Shown here piece after piece: positions 10,547-23,880 of a stretch of 64,000 nt of DNA. The position numbers were made by a program, and so were the translations under genes. Every line of letters starts with the position of its first letter. The stretch's first letter is position 1. Source of the DNA: Rosellinia necatrix (lineage: Eukaryota > Ascomycota > Sordariomycetes > Xylariales > Xylariaceae); the NCBI GenBank assembly GCA_021209875.1, contig JAGYVD010000007.1:3286001-3350000 (forward strand), given 5' to 3'. Below the pieces are notes generated by a model. The model was not told where the DNA came from. It searched no databases and was given only the letters and a program-made list of their open reading frames with translations.

Positions 10547-13500
10547 TCTTCGGATCGCATAGCAACTTTTTTTTTTGGGCGCAATTGATGGTTCCCGAAA
10601 TGCAGAGTCACTGCAACAGGGAAAACTCGAGAGTGTATTGACAATTCAACGCTTTTGATTGGCTCTCTACTACCTAGGTGTTCAGCTGCTGCTGGAATGA
10701 GGTGCGATGCCGGAGGAGACGGCGCTGTGGAGCCGCCGCCTGCCGCCGCCAGTTGCCGGCACCTATCTCGGTTTTGGGTAAGACTAGTTGCTCACTTATC
10801 TTCCTCAAACTACCTCCCGGGTCACCTTTTTCACTTTTTATTTTCTCCATTGGGAATATACGGATTATAATCAAATTTAGTATTCTAAGTCAATTAACTG
10901 TAAAATATATATTTAAAAATCTCCGCCATTTTTAATCCTGTTCATTAATGTAGAGTTGCTGCGATTCAAGCAATAACCAAATTTCCTTTGATGGGGCTAT
11001 TTTAACCCTACCTTGCTACGTATAACTTATCACTTCCATATCATTGTTGCGCATCAAATGTACCCCATGTAATCCGTATACACGAGATGGAATGATCAGT
11101 CAGCGATTACCATATGTGCCGAGCCGTGGACGAATATCGCGCTGGACCTTCAAGCGTTGCATGCCAACAATGTGACAACAAGACTAAGTGGCATCATGAT
11201 CGATATGATCGATTTGACTGGCTTCAAGGTTACCTGAAATCGAACGGTGATCATCCTCTCCCGGGGTAAGTGATGTCACATTTCACGGTCCAATTAGTGT
11301 AGGGCTCATGAAGATGCAGCCGAACGCCACATTCTTATAGAGGTCGACAGTGGCCAGGCCTTTCTATGCGGGTTCTTTCATGTGGCGGGCTGCTGTTCGG
11401 CTGTACCTACTTATCTAATGCCTGGCGAGGTCTGTGAGAGCTCAAAATCATGGTGCCTATGAGCCGTGGGTGGAGTGATGAGTTCCCAACTATCGGTCAG
11501 GGCAAGCATGCCGTGCTGCAGTATGCAATTGGTTAGGAGGGGCAGCGTAGCAGTACATCGTAGTGCGCATTTCGCACCCATTAGTTTCGGGTTATGAGGG
11601 GCGAGCACGTTAAGTCGGCCGTTAAAACGTCTGTCTGTGCGGAGACACACTGATCTCTCGTTTTGGCGGTGAGACTTCAAACTCTAACGGCGGCGGAATG
11701 ACCGGCGAAGACAACGAAACTATGTATACAACTATTATACCTGTCATCAGATGCGTACGCAGTAGGTAGAGCGACTTCTCATACGAAATCGTCCACTCCA
11801 TCCTCGGTCCGGTGCAGCCGAGCCTAACTGGATCCAGTAGCTCGTTGGAACCCGTATCGTTTCCAGTTCACCATTCGTGCTCAGCAAGACACTCGTCCCG
11901 CAGCACAGACGATTCATGTGTGCGATGGGCGATTGGCGGACACTGTGGTTGATGAGAACAAGTGGCAGTGAGGTGAGGTGGGCAAGCAGTGAGACGGAAA
12001 GCTCCGCAGTATAGGTATGTACTCAACAAGCATTTTAGCACATTAGTACTTAGGGGGGAATGACCTTTACGCCGAGGCGCAAGATTCCCTGGCTCTGACA
12101 ATGCCACGCTGATTTAACTGTCGGGGGCTGATGATAGCTGAAGGGAGGAAGGGAAACCCAATTGAACAAAGGAGTGGATTCATGAAGTTATTAATAGGTG
12201 TGCCTTACCGATCACCGAGAGCCCAGTAAGTTGGAAGTGCTGGTAGTTCACTACCGTAGTAATAAAACAAGAAGCCGCCCGTCGATTCCTCTTCCATTTC
12301 TGTACTAGATTAGATATTACATAGCTTGGCCGCTAATGGTACCTGATTGTAGCTGACAACAGGACTAATCCTCCGGCAGTAGGGTGTGGGTGAGGAACAG
12401 TGTGATATATGTACATAGCGTAGTGTAGCGCAGCATGCCTGGTCACCTGGTGTACTACATACATAGAAGACGAGCTATCATTTTCTTTTTTTTTTTTTTT
12501 AGAACGCCGATCAATTACTGGTGATATACAGTGCCCGCTAAATAATAACTTTATATAACACTGTACGAAATCTGTTCACTAACAGAGCTAGGTCAAACGA
12601 AAATGCCACATCTCCAGCTAGAATAAGTGGGAGTACAACACCTCTATACTGGTATCGCATCTCTTCCAAAAATTCATGAAATATGGCGAATACACATTTA
12701 CATATATAAGAATATGGGCCTAAATAAGTATATATTTTCAATTTTCAATACTCAGTATTTGTGACTCTATCAGGGTTGGACTTACTGTTGTTATAGTGGA
12801 ATCACGAAAGTGTGCATACAGTATTACAGTGTTCAAGAAGGCTATATTCAGTATCTACACTCTGTCCCCCCCCCTTGTCGAGTACTCTTATGTGGACCCA
12901 GACCAATAGGTATTGGCACTGTATTTCGACACCCTTAGGTGCTACGTACGTACATAATCGCCAATCAGGGTGCATCCATGCGGCACAGCAAAGAAGCTTA
13001 CTTTTAGGTTTTTTTTTAGTTTAAAGTTTCGAGCATGCATTGCAGAAGCTCACCCCTCGGCCCAGACTGGCCCTCCGTCCTCCATTCTAACCAATAGACC
13101 GCCTGTGCTCCAGACCGCACCCGTGTATCTGGGACTAAGTGAACCATTCATGTTTTTATTAGGTAGTATCGTACTTCTCGAAGAACCCCGGACCTTCACG
13201 TCTCGTTTCCCGGATCGGGCTCGGGCTAGGATAAGCATAGGGTCGGCGGCGGCAGCGATAGAGATCCGTCGGATGTGAACCGATTACTGTTCTTCGCCAG
13301 GACGATGTTTTGCTATCTCCACACGGACTCGACTCGGACAACGGTACCTCGCGATGGTCCCGAATCAGCCCACCGGGCCCAGTCGCGCTCGATAAGCATG
13401 GATCTGCGCTATGCCATGTACACCTTTCTACTTCGATGGTAGCGAGAAGCGGTGGCATGCGCTAGAATAGCGTGCCGGCCAGCAGGCGCCATCATTGGAA

Positions 13501-14344
13501 TATTCGACACAACTCGTTCAAGTCCATGTGGAATCGTTGTGTAAGTGCTTTCTGCTTTCGGCAGTTCACTGGACCGTCTGCATTCTGCCTATGTATACTC
13601 TGTGGCACCAGCGCGGGAGAATGAAGAGCACTCAGGTCTTTGCCTGCCTATTCAGGTATTGTGTACTCTGTTAGCCTTATCGTGGGGCTCCGACCCATAC
13701 ACCAAGACTCTGCCAACGTCCCGGCACCTCTACGTAGTATTTCATCAAACAGATGCTAGTACTGGGTGCTGGGTGCTGGGTGCTTGTTTGTTATTTTATG
13801 TATACACTATATGTACATGACACTGCTACAGTATGCGTACCATCCTACGTTACCGTATCGTACGGGTACGTAGTACACCACGGTGCGTTACTGCGTGGGC
13901 CATCCATGTTCAAGCCCACCCGGCCGGCATCTTGAACGGGTTGCCTCCAATAAACTCCTCGGGTTGCGCTTCGCCAACGGATGGAATAAGCACTGGGTGT
14001 CTTCGCCTCATGGCTTTTGTGCCCACCCCGGCTGACGCACCAGTGGAAATCCTAGCGTCAACCCCAGCAGTACGCCAACGCCGCCAAGCGTGACACAGAA
14101 AAACGATATCCCGTATGCTGGCTTAGTAGCGTGGGCAAATGATGGGGCTGGAGGGTTATAGATCACATCCTAGGCCGTCTTGGGTCAACATGGAGTCAGA
14201 CAGGCTGCAGTAGATCGAGCTCGCTTGATTTTCCCAGGATGAGGCGTCCTTATATATGGTTGGCATCCCCTCCTCGTTACACCATCCCACGTTTTGAGGC
14301 GATTTTGTAATCTTCGTTCTTTCCACGAAGCACAAGATTTCAAC
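10547..14344. other. Gene-poor intergenic region
   Basis: About 3.8 kb between the divergent aconitase and P450 genes. No open frame shows family similarity. It contains poly-T (about 12481-12500), many stop codons in all frames, and a CTACCTAGGTG motif near 10670. A TATA box lies at its right end (separate entry). One unsupported hydrophobic open segment on the minus strand is at about 13986-14160. Confidence 0.55.
14251..14258 (+). promoter_or_regulatory. TATA box of the P450 gene
   Basis: TATATATG lies 87 bases upstream of the P450 start codon and is followed by a CT-rich stretch (CCCCTCCTCGTTACACC) suitable for transcription initiation about 30 bases downstream. Confidence 0.55.
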
Positions 14345-16235
14345 ATGCCTGGAGCCTGGGTCTACCCCGTCCTCGCCCTTGTGGGCCTGGCAATATACCG
14401 TATACTTCGGATCGGTAGTCGACCCAAGGACTTCCCTCCCGGACCGCCGACCCTCCCGATTATTGGCAATCTACACTTGATGCCCAAGGAGAATGGACAC
14501 GTCCAGTTTAAGAAATGGGCTGAGGAATATGGGTAAACAACCTATGCTTAAAATATACCCAAACATGGCTAATATTCTTCAATAGACCAGTCTACTCACT
14601 GATGCTGGGGCCAAATGTCATGATCGTATTTTCTTCAGACCAGGCCGTAAAAGACACCTTCGACAAGAAGAGCTCGATCTACTCATCTCGCCCCGAGGTC
14701 TACATCGCACGAACTGTCGGTGGCTCCCACAAGGTCGATGGCGGTTACCGGGTTTTGAACATGGTGGGTTAAGGCAAGAAACGTAATCGACTGTACCGTC
14801 GCTGACCTATCCCCACAGCCGTACGGCGACCGATGGAGGATGGCTCATCGAGTTTATCACAGTATTCTCAACATCAGAGCCGCCAAGAGCTTCGTTCCTT
14901 ACCAAGACCTTGAGAACAAGCAGATGCTTCAGGGGTTTTTGGACCAGCCGGATTCATTCATTGACCACCTGCGTCGCTATTCCTTCTCGTTGACTACCCA
15001 AATGATCTATGGTTTCCGAACCCCCACTCTAGACGACTGGAGATTAAAGTCATTGTTCCACAACCTCCACCAGTTCTCCAAGGCCATGGGTACAGCATCT
15101 GCTATGATTTTGGACATGTTTCCTCCTCTACGAGCTCTTCCGGATTCGTTGCTCTCGAGCCGAGCACATGCGAAAAACCTTCACGACATTGAATTGAAGT
15201 TCCACAAGGGTAACTGGATGGATGTAAAGACGAAGCTTAAAGCTGGTACTGCCAAGGTAAATTCCGTTATGGCCATATTCTTTATCCCTAGACTGCCCGC
15301 TCACATTGCCTATTTTAGCCATCCCTGTGTGTCGATCTGATCAAGGCTCAAGACGCGGAGGGTTTCTCTGACGAACAGGCTGGCTACATCGCCGGAAACC
15401 TACTAGAAGCTGGTGCCGACACCACAGCCGCCCAGCTTACCGGCTTCGTTCAGGCTATGCTATTGTTCCCCGAGGTGCAGAAGAAGGCCCAAGAGGAGCT
15501 GGACCGTGTTTGCGGTGGCCGGCTACCGACCATGGAAGACTGGGATGACCTGCCTTACATCCGTGCCTGCGTCAAGGAGACCAACCGATGGATGCCGACG
15601 GCTATTCTGGGAATTGCGCACTCCAACAATAAGGAAGACATCTACATGGGCTACCGAATCCCCAAGGATTCCATGTGCGTCGTGAACGTCTGGTACGTAT
15701 TTATGCTCCGTTCTAGTGCACACGCGCGAAAACCCCAAGCTAATCCGCGATTTACAGGGCCATCCACATGGACCCCAAGCGCCACCCCAACCCGACCGCC
15801 TTCGACCCCGAGCGCTACGTCGACGACCACACGACCTCCCTGGAGTCCTCGCAGCAGAGGGACGTTTCGAAGCGGGACAACTTCCTGTTCGGCGTCGGCC
15901 GGCGCATCTGCCAGGGCATGCACATCGCAGATCGATCGATGTTCCTGGCCATCTCACGGCTGCTGTGGGGCTTCCGCATGGAGGTGCCGACGGGCGCCGA
16001 CGGCAAGCCGGTCGTGCCGGACCCGACCAAGCTGATCCCAGGCATGCTGGTGCAGCCCGAGGCGTTCCCGGCCTCGATCCACCCCCGCACCCAGAAGCAC
16101 GCCGAGATCATCCGCAAGGAGTGGGCCGACGCCTTCCGCCTGCTCGACGCCGAGGAGCAGTGGAGGGAGATCCCCAAGGGAATGCCCCTCTCGACATACG
16201 AGCCCGTCGCCGCCGCCGATCTCGAGAAGGCCTAA
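14345..16235 (+). CDS. Cytochrome P450 monooxygenase (microsomal, E-class group I)
   Basis: Five exons: 14345-14532, 14586-14763, 14819-15256, 15319-15692 and 15758-16235, all with GT-AG introns in phase, giving 551 residues. An N-terminal membrane anchor (residues about 5-22) is followed by the proline-rich [13 protein letters not shown] hinge. The I-helix AGADTT motif is at residues 299-304, the K-helix ExxR at 355-358 (ETNR), and the haem loop [10 protein letters not shown] carries the proximal cysteine at 444. It belongs to the OrdA/O-methylsterigmatocystin oxidoreductase-like group of fungal P450s, which act in secondary metabolism or xenobiotic oxidation at the ER; the substrate is unknown. 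No biosynthetic partner genes lie beside it. The last exon is much more GC-rich than the first four. Confidence 0.92.
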
Positions 16236-18362
16236 ATGTGAGGAGAGAGCTATGCTGGATGTTTTTTTTTTTTTATATTTTAAATCCAGCTTGTCGGGTT
16301 GATCGGAACGCGGACCGCTTCATGTGAGTGGCCGCGCTTCGCGGCGTATATACGAATGCACGTAAATACATGGGACGACAAGTTGACGACCATCCGCTAT
16401 TTATTATCGCGGCGCAAGATTGCCTACAGGGATCGTCTGCATACAGTATCGTGGTGACCTGGCATGGTCAATATGGAGGGCTCTTATTTTCTTTCCCACC
16501 CCCTAACAACTTTTCCAACTTTATAGCAGGGTTCTTTTCATGGCGGGTCGGAGGGGGCATGGCGTGATACCATTGAAGGACGAGGGAGGAGAAACGGAGC
16601 AACGGGAATCTGGGTTTTTTTTTTAATCTTTATTCATTTCTTCCTTTTCTCTTCACGTCATTGCGTAGGAGTATCGATGGGAAATACTGGCATCGGCCTT
16701 GGGGCTAAGCGCGTTGATAGACAAAACGACACCGTTCAACTTGCTGGCATTTTCACCTGGGAATAGGAGAATATATGTGAGATGTGAAGATGTGCTTAAC
16801 TCCCCCGGCTAGATCATGGGCTTCATCGTTATGGACGGGCTTGGTTTATTCGATGCACTCGGCTGCTCACGGTGGTCTTTGATGGCAGGGCCTGGCTTGG
16901 AGGTTTCGAGCTGAAAAACTACACGGCCTAGAGTACTGGCGGGTTGGGCGGCTGTACGTGTTCATCGCGTCAGTACCCGCTGGTCACGGCGTTCCGGACT
17001 CGGTAGTATTTGTGAAGGGCTCCTACGAGAGGGCGCCCGGCTCACCGATCGGTTGACTGTACAGCGAGGCCCTTTCCGAGGTGCAGCTCATGCCCAGGAG
17101 ATAGTTAGGATGGTCCCTTCCCCCTCACGTACGAGAAATACACATCCCATCTAGGGGCCGTAATCATGGACGATGGCCTCGTCTTCAAATCTCTCGCCTC
17201 AATCATGTTTCCTTCTTTACAGATTCCCTACTTATGGGTAGACCAAGGCCAGGTCGGCTGGGCGGCTGGGCGAATTTTCGGTACGGAAAGGGAATGATCG
17301 TCTGTTTCGAAGCGGCCTGTCCCGGCCCTCGATTCGCATATGCCTTCGGACGGGTGGCTATGCAGCGATGCCCTTGGTGTCGGTCGCGAGGGCGAATCAG
17401 CTCCTAAATAGTTGCAGATACACGCTTAGGAGGGAGGGAGAATGTAACTTTATGATATGGGTAGCATTACATTGGGTGCAAATATGTAGGGTCGGGTATA
17501 CACCATGGCCATTTGTGAGTGGCGGCTGGCTACCTATCCTGATTCCGGCGTTGTCGTTGTATTGGAATACGACGGTATAATCTTCGCCTTGGTGGATGGA
17601 TTCAATATCCTCATCCCTGACGACATTGTATTTATGCATACTCCCAAACTGCTCACAGGAGACACAATGGCAGAGAGGGGGTTCTACATATATTCTTGAC
17701 GCCTAGATCTATAGAAACTCGGAATTCTAGACTGCAGTGCTTGTACCAAGAGTGCTATGCGTCGGGCGCCTTTGGATACAAAGCTAGGGGCATGTAATGA
17801 GCAACCCTTCTCGTCGTCTACGCCCTTTAATCATCAGCACACCCCCCTTTCGCGGACCACATTCTGGAAGGACCGATGAAGGGACGATTCATGGTGTATT
17901 ATGGCCAGGGGCGACGTGACCAGGCTGGAACGGACGGCACGCTGATGGCACATTATTCTTGATGGTGTCTGGCGATTGGGAAAGCCGTGTTCCGATGGGG
18001 GTTTGGGGATGATTCGGGGGGAGGGTGAGGTCACACTGCGTCATGAAGTACACTTGGAGCTTGGAGGGAGGTTATTCCCTCACACATTGTATAATTTGGT
18101 GCGTGGTCATTTGTGAGTATATGATTAGAGCATAAGTTAGTCGGTCAAGCTGTGGTTAGTTAACGCGAGGTTCGTGATAGAAAGCAACTACCTACCTGGT
18201 AGGCGGCATTAGGTACATTAGGTACGTGATTCTTTGATAAGATGTACGAAGAAAGGAGCGAGATGGGCCGAGTCGTACGCAAGCTCCTCGTGGCTGGGGG
18301 GCGGATGTGGCGGCTCTCGTCAGGGAATACTTCGGGAGATCACAGTATTCTGCTGCCTAATG

Positions 18363-18396
18363 ATATGTATGTATGTATGTATGTATGTATGTTTGT
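18363..18396. repeat. (TATG/TTTG)n microsatellite
   Basis: Tandem TATG units run into TTTG units. A related TATG run is at about 18643-18675. Confidence 0.85.
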
Positions 18397-20308
18397 TTGT
18401 TTGTGCACTATGCATGTACTTACAGTGTCTAACAATAAATACTGGAGATGCAAGTCAAAACCTGGAGAACCCTGTGCCAATAGGATCTTGGCACGACAAC
18501 GCCGGTGAAGAGCCCTTAACGGTGCGCAGCTCCATTACGCAGCCTTTTCGTACGCATCGCCGAACCGTTCTCGCGCATGGGGTTGCATCCTTATTTTTAT
18601 TATCCACCTCCAATCCCCCCCCTGACTCGCCCCAATACATATGTATGTATGTATATGCAAGCATGTATGTAGTATGTTTGTCCATAGCTAGTTATGTCTT
18701 ATATATTAGGTAGTTACTGTATGTAATCTACTGCACACACGACAGTACGCGGCCGATGATCGAGTGCCGGCGTGAGTCTCGGGTTCCCATCGAAGTGGAT
18801 ATGATGAATGATCGCAATTTGTCTAGGGTCAATCTCCTTACTGTGACGGAGAAGTTCAAACCAAGCGGCCCCCCCCTTCGACCCCATTGTCAGCATAGCC
18901 GACCGACGTTTTGTCTACACTACACTAGTGTAGCATAGGCGATTGTCGAGGATTGCCGAGTTCCTTCCTAGCGCAACCTGTTACATCCAATCTACCGGCC
19001 TATCTGCTTGTAGAGGTAATCTTGCACTGTTGTTGCGGGGATGTATTGGTGGGGATGGATGCTTTCAAGATGGCATGGAAAGGTAGCGACTATTTTTAAT
19101 TAAGCATTAGTAGGGAACAACTACACTCAGTGGCGTACCTCGGCTGGGTGGCGTTTTTTTTTTTTTTTTAAATCTGGCCCAGTTAGCCCCTCTTGTTGTT
19201 GGTGGTTTGAATCGTATCGTATCGCATCTATAAGTAACTAACCGTATGTATGTGTATGTACTGTACATACAGTACTAACGAAGATGGAGATGAGATGGGA
19301 TAGTGGGGTCTGTTCCTGAAATGGGATTGAGAAGTGTTGCCGAGGTGGGGATCGACCGAACAGGCATTTGAACGACGTCACTCCATCACCTGATAGTTAG
19401 CAAACCAATTGACAAGCAATGAAATCAGCTCTAGCCATCCCATTTTAGGTCGCCTGATTGATAGCGACAAAGCGAGAGCACTGTACCGTAGGCCGTAGGA
19501 ACTTGTAGTGAGTGCATACAAGGTGCTAGTTATCGGTGGCTAGAGAAAGCGTGCCCTCGGCGGCTCTCGTCAATCAACCTGCCACCCTAAGTCGGTGCCT
19601 GATTGCCTATACATAGATTTGACTTACCTAAAAACGCCCTAAGACCTGGGGAGATAAACCCCTTGACAGGCACACTACTGCGGCAGGCTGGTACCAAGAG
19701 ATGTCTGAGGTCGTGCAACAGGCGGGCCATTACAGCTTGCTGGGAAGGGTGATCGAATGGTGTAATATGATTGGCCGCCAGCTGGTGCTTCGCCCACTTT
19801 GCTGATCTGAAACGGACATGATTTAGTGTAGTGTGCGCAATTCCTAATCATTTCCCTGCCCAGGTGCTAAGGTGCTAAGCCCACCCAGCAGCAGCTCAGC
19901 CCTCCCTTGTCCGCGCTTGGTACTGTAGCAACACACCTCAGCTGTCTAACGTCTTGGTGCTCTTGCCCTGCCCGCCATTGTATTGTATTGTCCGAGTCTC
20001 CGACCTTCTTTTTTGTTGCTTTTCTTTCGACGCCACAACCACTGCCTACTAGGAGCACCCAATTTGTTCGGGCCCTTTCGCTATCATTGCACGTTTACCT
20101 ACCTACCGGTAAATACCTACCCAGGTAGTCAGTCAACGACGGGAGGGGTACCTAGTGTTGAGCGTTTGAGTATATCTTGCGTAGGTATACCTTGAAATTA
20201 AGGATCGCATCGTATTGTTTACAGTTCATTGATCCATCCATTCAGCCGTCGCCATAACTACGCCGCTTCGACATTTACAACCAACCAACGGAATAGGGCG
20301 TGTCGCCC

Positions 20309-20380
20309 TTCTTGGACCCCTTCTTGGACCCCTTCTTGGACCCCTTCTTGGACCCCTTCTTGGACCCCTTCTTAGACCCT
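20309..20380. repeat. 12-bp minisatellite, six units
   Basis: Six tandem copies of TTCTTGGACCCC, the last with a G-to-A change. Lies about 450 bp upstream of the chitin synthase ATG. Its period is a multiple of three, so both strands translate as repeats (FLDP or GSKK), but no gene features accompany it. Confidence 0.9.
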
Positions 20381-20834
20381 TCTTTGCCTTCTTCCTCTCC
20401 ACCGTCTTGGGCCTGGGCTTGCGCGCATCTATCTGCATATATGCGAAACCAACCCGCCAACCCGCCTGCACGACTCCTTGCTCCTTGAGACCCTGCTCCT
20501 TGAGACACTGGCACCCCTTGGATCTTCTGATAATACTGGTCTATTATCGCGAGACGGAGACGAGATTGGCGCCGTTGTATTTGACACAACCCGCCTCTCG
20601 GGTCCTTTCCCATTCCAGTCCATGTGTGCCGTTGCATTCCAACCGTCACCCATCACCCATTGCCCATTATCCGTTAACCCCATCGTAGTCTGCCACGCAT
20701 CGCATCTTGTTCGTTCGCTCATTCGCCCGTTCATTCGTTCGTCTGTTCATCTGCCCGTTTGTTTCCTCCCCCCCGAGACAGACAACCAAGACAACAAGGG
20801 CAAGCTTTATACCCAACGGGCATAAACCAAAACC

Positions 20835-23800
20835 ATGGCGTATAACCGGTTAGGTAAGTGACACATGAACTTTCCTCTAGTCAAGCTATATCCTACTTGC
20901 GCATCATCTGCATTCTTCCCAGTCCCATCTTGGCCATTACCTGTGTCATCATCCACCCTCCCTTGCCCACGGTTGTCCTTGCCCTGCTATCCCCTTCCTT
21001 CCCCAGAATCCCCAACACTCGCATACTAGCCAACCGACACTACCTATATACATACTTCTACCGCAAAGTCAATGGTACCAATTCGCACTTGTTCTTCTAA
21101 CCAGTCCGTGCTCCTGTAGACGACAATTACTACGATCCAACTATGGACAACCACCGCGCGCGCCCGCATCGGTCTCCGTCGCCGGGGCATCCTTTACAAA
21201 CTGGATATCAGCTGGATGATGCTCCTTACGGTGATTATGGCGCGCACTCTGGCAGCCACCTCAACATGCACAGTCCTGGCCCATACGCTCCGAGCGATAA
21301 CCTGCCTCTAAACGCGGCGCATTCTACTAGCAACTTATCCCAAAATCCCTACGGCCACGGCCCTGCCCAGGGCTATGGCTCTGAGTACTCTGTAAACCCA
21401 GAGCAGCACCACGATGCTTATTATAATCAACCCTACGAACCCCATCCCGCGTCGACACCACTAAACGACCACCAGGGCTACGACTACGATGATCAAGATG
21501 GCCGACCGATACTGACCCAGAACGATTCATACTCGCATGCGCAGGCGCAAGGGCCGTATCGAGACGAGCCGCAGCGGCGACCTTCCGCTCCCATCAAGAG
21601 ATGGAAGACGGTAAAACAGGTCCTTTTGTATCGTGGAAACTTAGTTCTCGACTGCCCAGTTCCACCACGTCTATTAAACCAGCTTCCCCACGACGAGCGA
21701 GACGAGTTCACTCATATGCGATACACTGCTGCGACATGCGATCCAAACGATTTTTATACCGAGAATTTTACTCTACGCCAAAAGCTATTCAGCAAACCAC
21801 GGCATACCGAACTCTTTATTGTGGTGACCATGTACAACGAAGACGATATCCTCTTCGCTAGGACCATGATTGGTGTGTTAAAGAATATCGAGTATATGTG
21901 TAGCCGCAAGGAGAGCAAGACATGGGGTCCAGACGCCTGGAAAAAGATCGTGGTGTGCGTCGTGAGCGATGGTCGTGCTAAGATCAATAAAAGGACCAAG
22001 GCGCTCTTGGCGGGCATGGGTGTTTATCAGGAGGGCATTGCGAGGCAGCAAGTGAACAGCAAGGACGTTACGGCCCATATCTACGAGTATACTACCCAGG
22101 TGGGTATGCAGATCAAGAATGATGTGGTGCAATTGATACCGAAGAAACAGCCGGTTCAGATGCTCTTCTGCCTGAAAGAGAAAAATCAAAAGAAGATCAA
22201 TTCTCACAGGTGGTTTTTCCAGGCCTTTGGGCGTGTCCTGGATCCCAACATCTGCGTCCTGATCGATGCCGGTACGAGACCCGGAGGTAACTCGATCTAT
22301 CAGCTTTGGAAAGCCTTCGATCTAGAACCCAGTTGCGCCGGAGCATGCGGTGAGATCAAGGCTATGTTAGGCACGGGCGGCAAACATCTGCTAAACCCTT
22401 TGGTTGCCACCCAGAATTTCGAGTATAAAATGAGCAACATCCTGGACAAACCTCTAGAGTCGGCATTTGGCTTCATTTCCGTGTTACCCGGTGCTTTCTC
22501 GGCATACCGATATATAGCATTACAGAACGACAAACACGGCCAAGGTCCACTCGAGAAGTATTTCAAGGGCGAGACACTCCATGGCGCGGGTGCTGGCGTC
22601 TTTACGGCGAACATGTACCTGGCCGAGGACAGAATTCTCTGCTTTGAACTGGTTACTAAACGCAACTGCCATTGGGTCCTCTCTTACGTCAAGTCCGCGA
22701 CGGGCGAGACCGATGTCCCGGATACAGTCACGGAATTCATTCTCCAGCGACGGCGTTGGCTGAATGGCTCGTTTTTCGCCGCTATCTACGCTATTGCACA
22801 TTTTTACCAATTCTGGCGGTCCGACCACTCCATTTTACGCAAGACTGCCTTTTTCATCGAGTTCATCTTCCAAACTGTCAACCAAATCTTTGCATGGTTT
22901 GCCATTGGCAACTTCTTCCTCGTTTTCAAGATTCTTACCAAGAGTCTCGGCAGTGACTTGCTCCTGGGTAATGCGGGTACAATTCTGAGTGTTGTTTTCC
23001 AATGGTTCTATGGTGTCTGCTTGGTGGCATGCTTCGTTTTGTCTCTCGGTAACCGCCCCGCGGGATCTGGGAAGCTCTACACCGCAATGGTCATCTTTTG
23101 GTGTATTATTATGATGTAAGCCTTGCTAACGGCCCCCTGTTTCTTTTAGGCTTCACTGACACAAACTCTAGATATCTGACATTTGCCGCCGTTTTTATTT
23201 CCGTTGTAGCTGTGCAGCAGCAAATCAAAGATGGCTTCAGCATCAGTGCCATTTTCCAGAATAAAGTGTTCTTCTCGTTGGTCGTGTCTCTGCTATCGAC
23301 CTACGGTCTCTGGCTTATTGCGTCACTTATCATGTTCGACCCCTGGCACATGGCCACGTCCTTCATACAATACCTAGCCTTAACACCCACGTACGTTAAC
23401 GTGTTAAATGTGTATGCTTTCTGCAATACACACGATATCTCGTGGGGTACCAAGGGCGATGACAAGGCTGAGGAACTCCCTACGGTCGACACAAAGGACG
23501 GCAAGGGTAAGACCGACTTGCCGGACGAGGGCGACCTCAACGCGCAGTACGAGAAGGAGCTCAAGGTATTTGCCGCAAAGGAGCCGAAGGTAGTAAAGAC
23601 GAAGTCCGAGGCTCAGAAGGCCGAGGATCAGCTGGACTACTACCGCTGGATTCGCTCCCTTGTCGTGCTCATCTGGATCTTCACCAATTTCGGCCTTGTC
23701 GCTCTCGTCCTCAGTACGGCGGGGATCGAGGACCTAACACCCGACCAGACCCAGCAGGACGAGGAGGCCCGTTCCACCTTGTATACTACCATCATTCTAT

Positions 23801-23880
23801 GGAGTGTCGCCGGCCTTAGCGCATTCAAGTTCATCGGCGCCTTGTGGTTCCTCATTGTTCGCTTATTTAGGGGCGTATAG
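20835..23880 (+). CDS. Chitin synthase, class I
   Basis: Three exons: 20835-20853, 21120-23115 and 23172-23880, 907 residues. The 19-nt first exon (MAYNRL plus one base) joins through GTAAGT to a frame that leads into DDNYYDPT and the Met at 21143, so the apparent start at 21143 is internal. An in-frame alternative acceptor lies at 21103-21104. The second intron (GTAAGC to CTCTAG) restores the frame as [12 protein letters not shown]. The catalytic domain of this family-2 glycosyltransferase is complete: [28 protein letters not shown] and QRRRW, followed by several membrane spans. It polymerises UDP-GlcNAc into chitin at the plasma membrane. Motif details such as [20 protein letters not shown] and [10 protein letters not shown] fit class I. 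The N-terminal 150 residues are Pro/Tyr/His-rich and disordered. Confidence 0.93.

Larger units (their letters stand above)
16236..20834. other. Long intergenic region with microsatellites
   Basis: About 4.6 kb without a supported gene between the P450 and the chitin synthase. Holds poly-T runs (about 16262-16274, 16614-16624, 19155-19169), a TATG tetranucleotide run (about 18363-18396), a GGTACATTAGGTAC repeat near 18205-18225, and a 12-bp minisatellite close to the chitin synthase (separate entry). The right-hand end from about 20600 is C/T-rich (TTCATTCGTTCGTCTGTTCATC) and probably is the chitin synthase promoter and 5' leader. Confidence 0.6.

Noticed and set aside
13986..14160. Minus-strand open segment with a hydrophobic stretch (GGVGVLLGLTLGFPLV)
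   Set aside because: No start codon and no neighbouring exon could be joined; probably chance in the P450 promoter.
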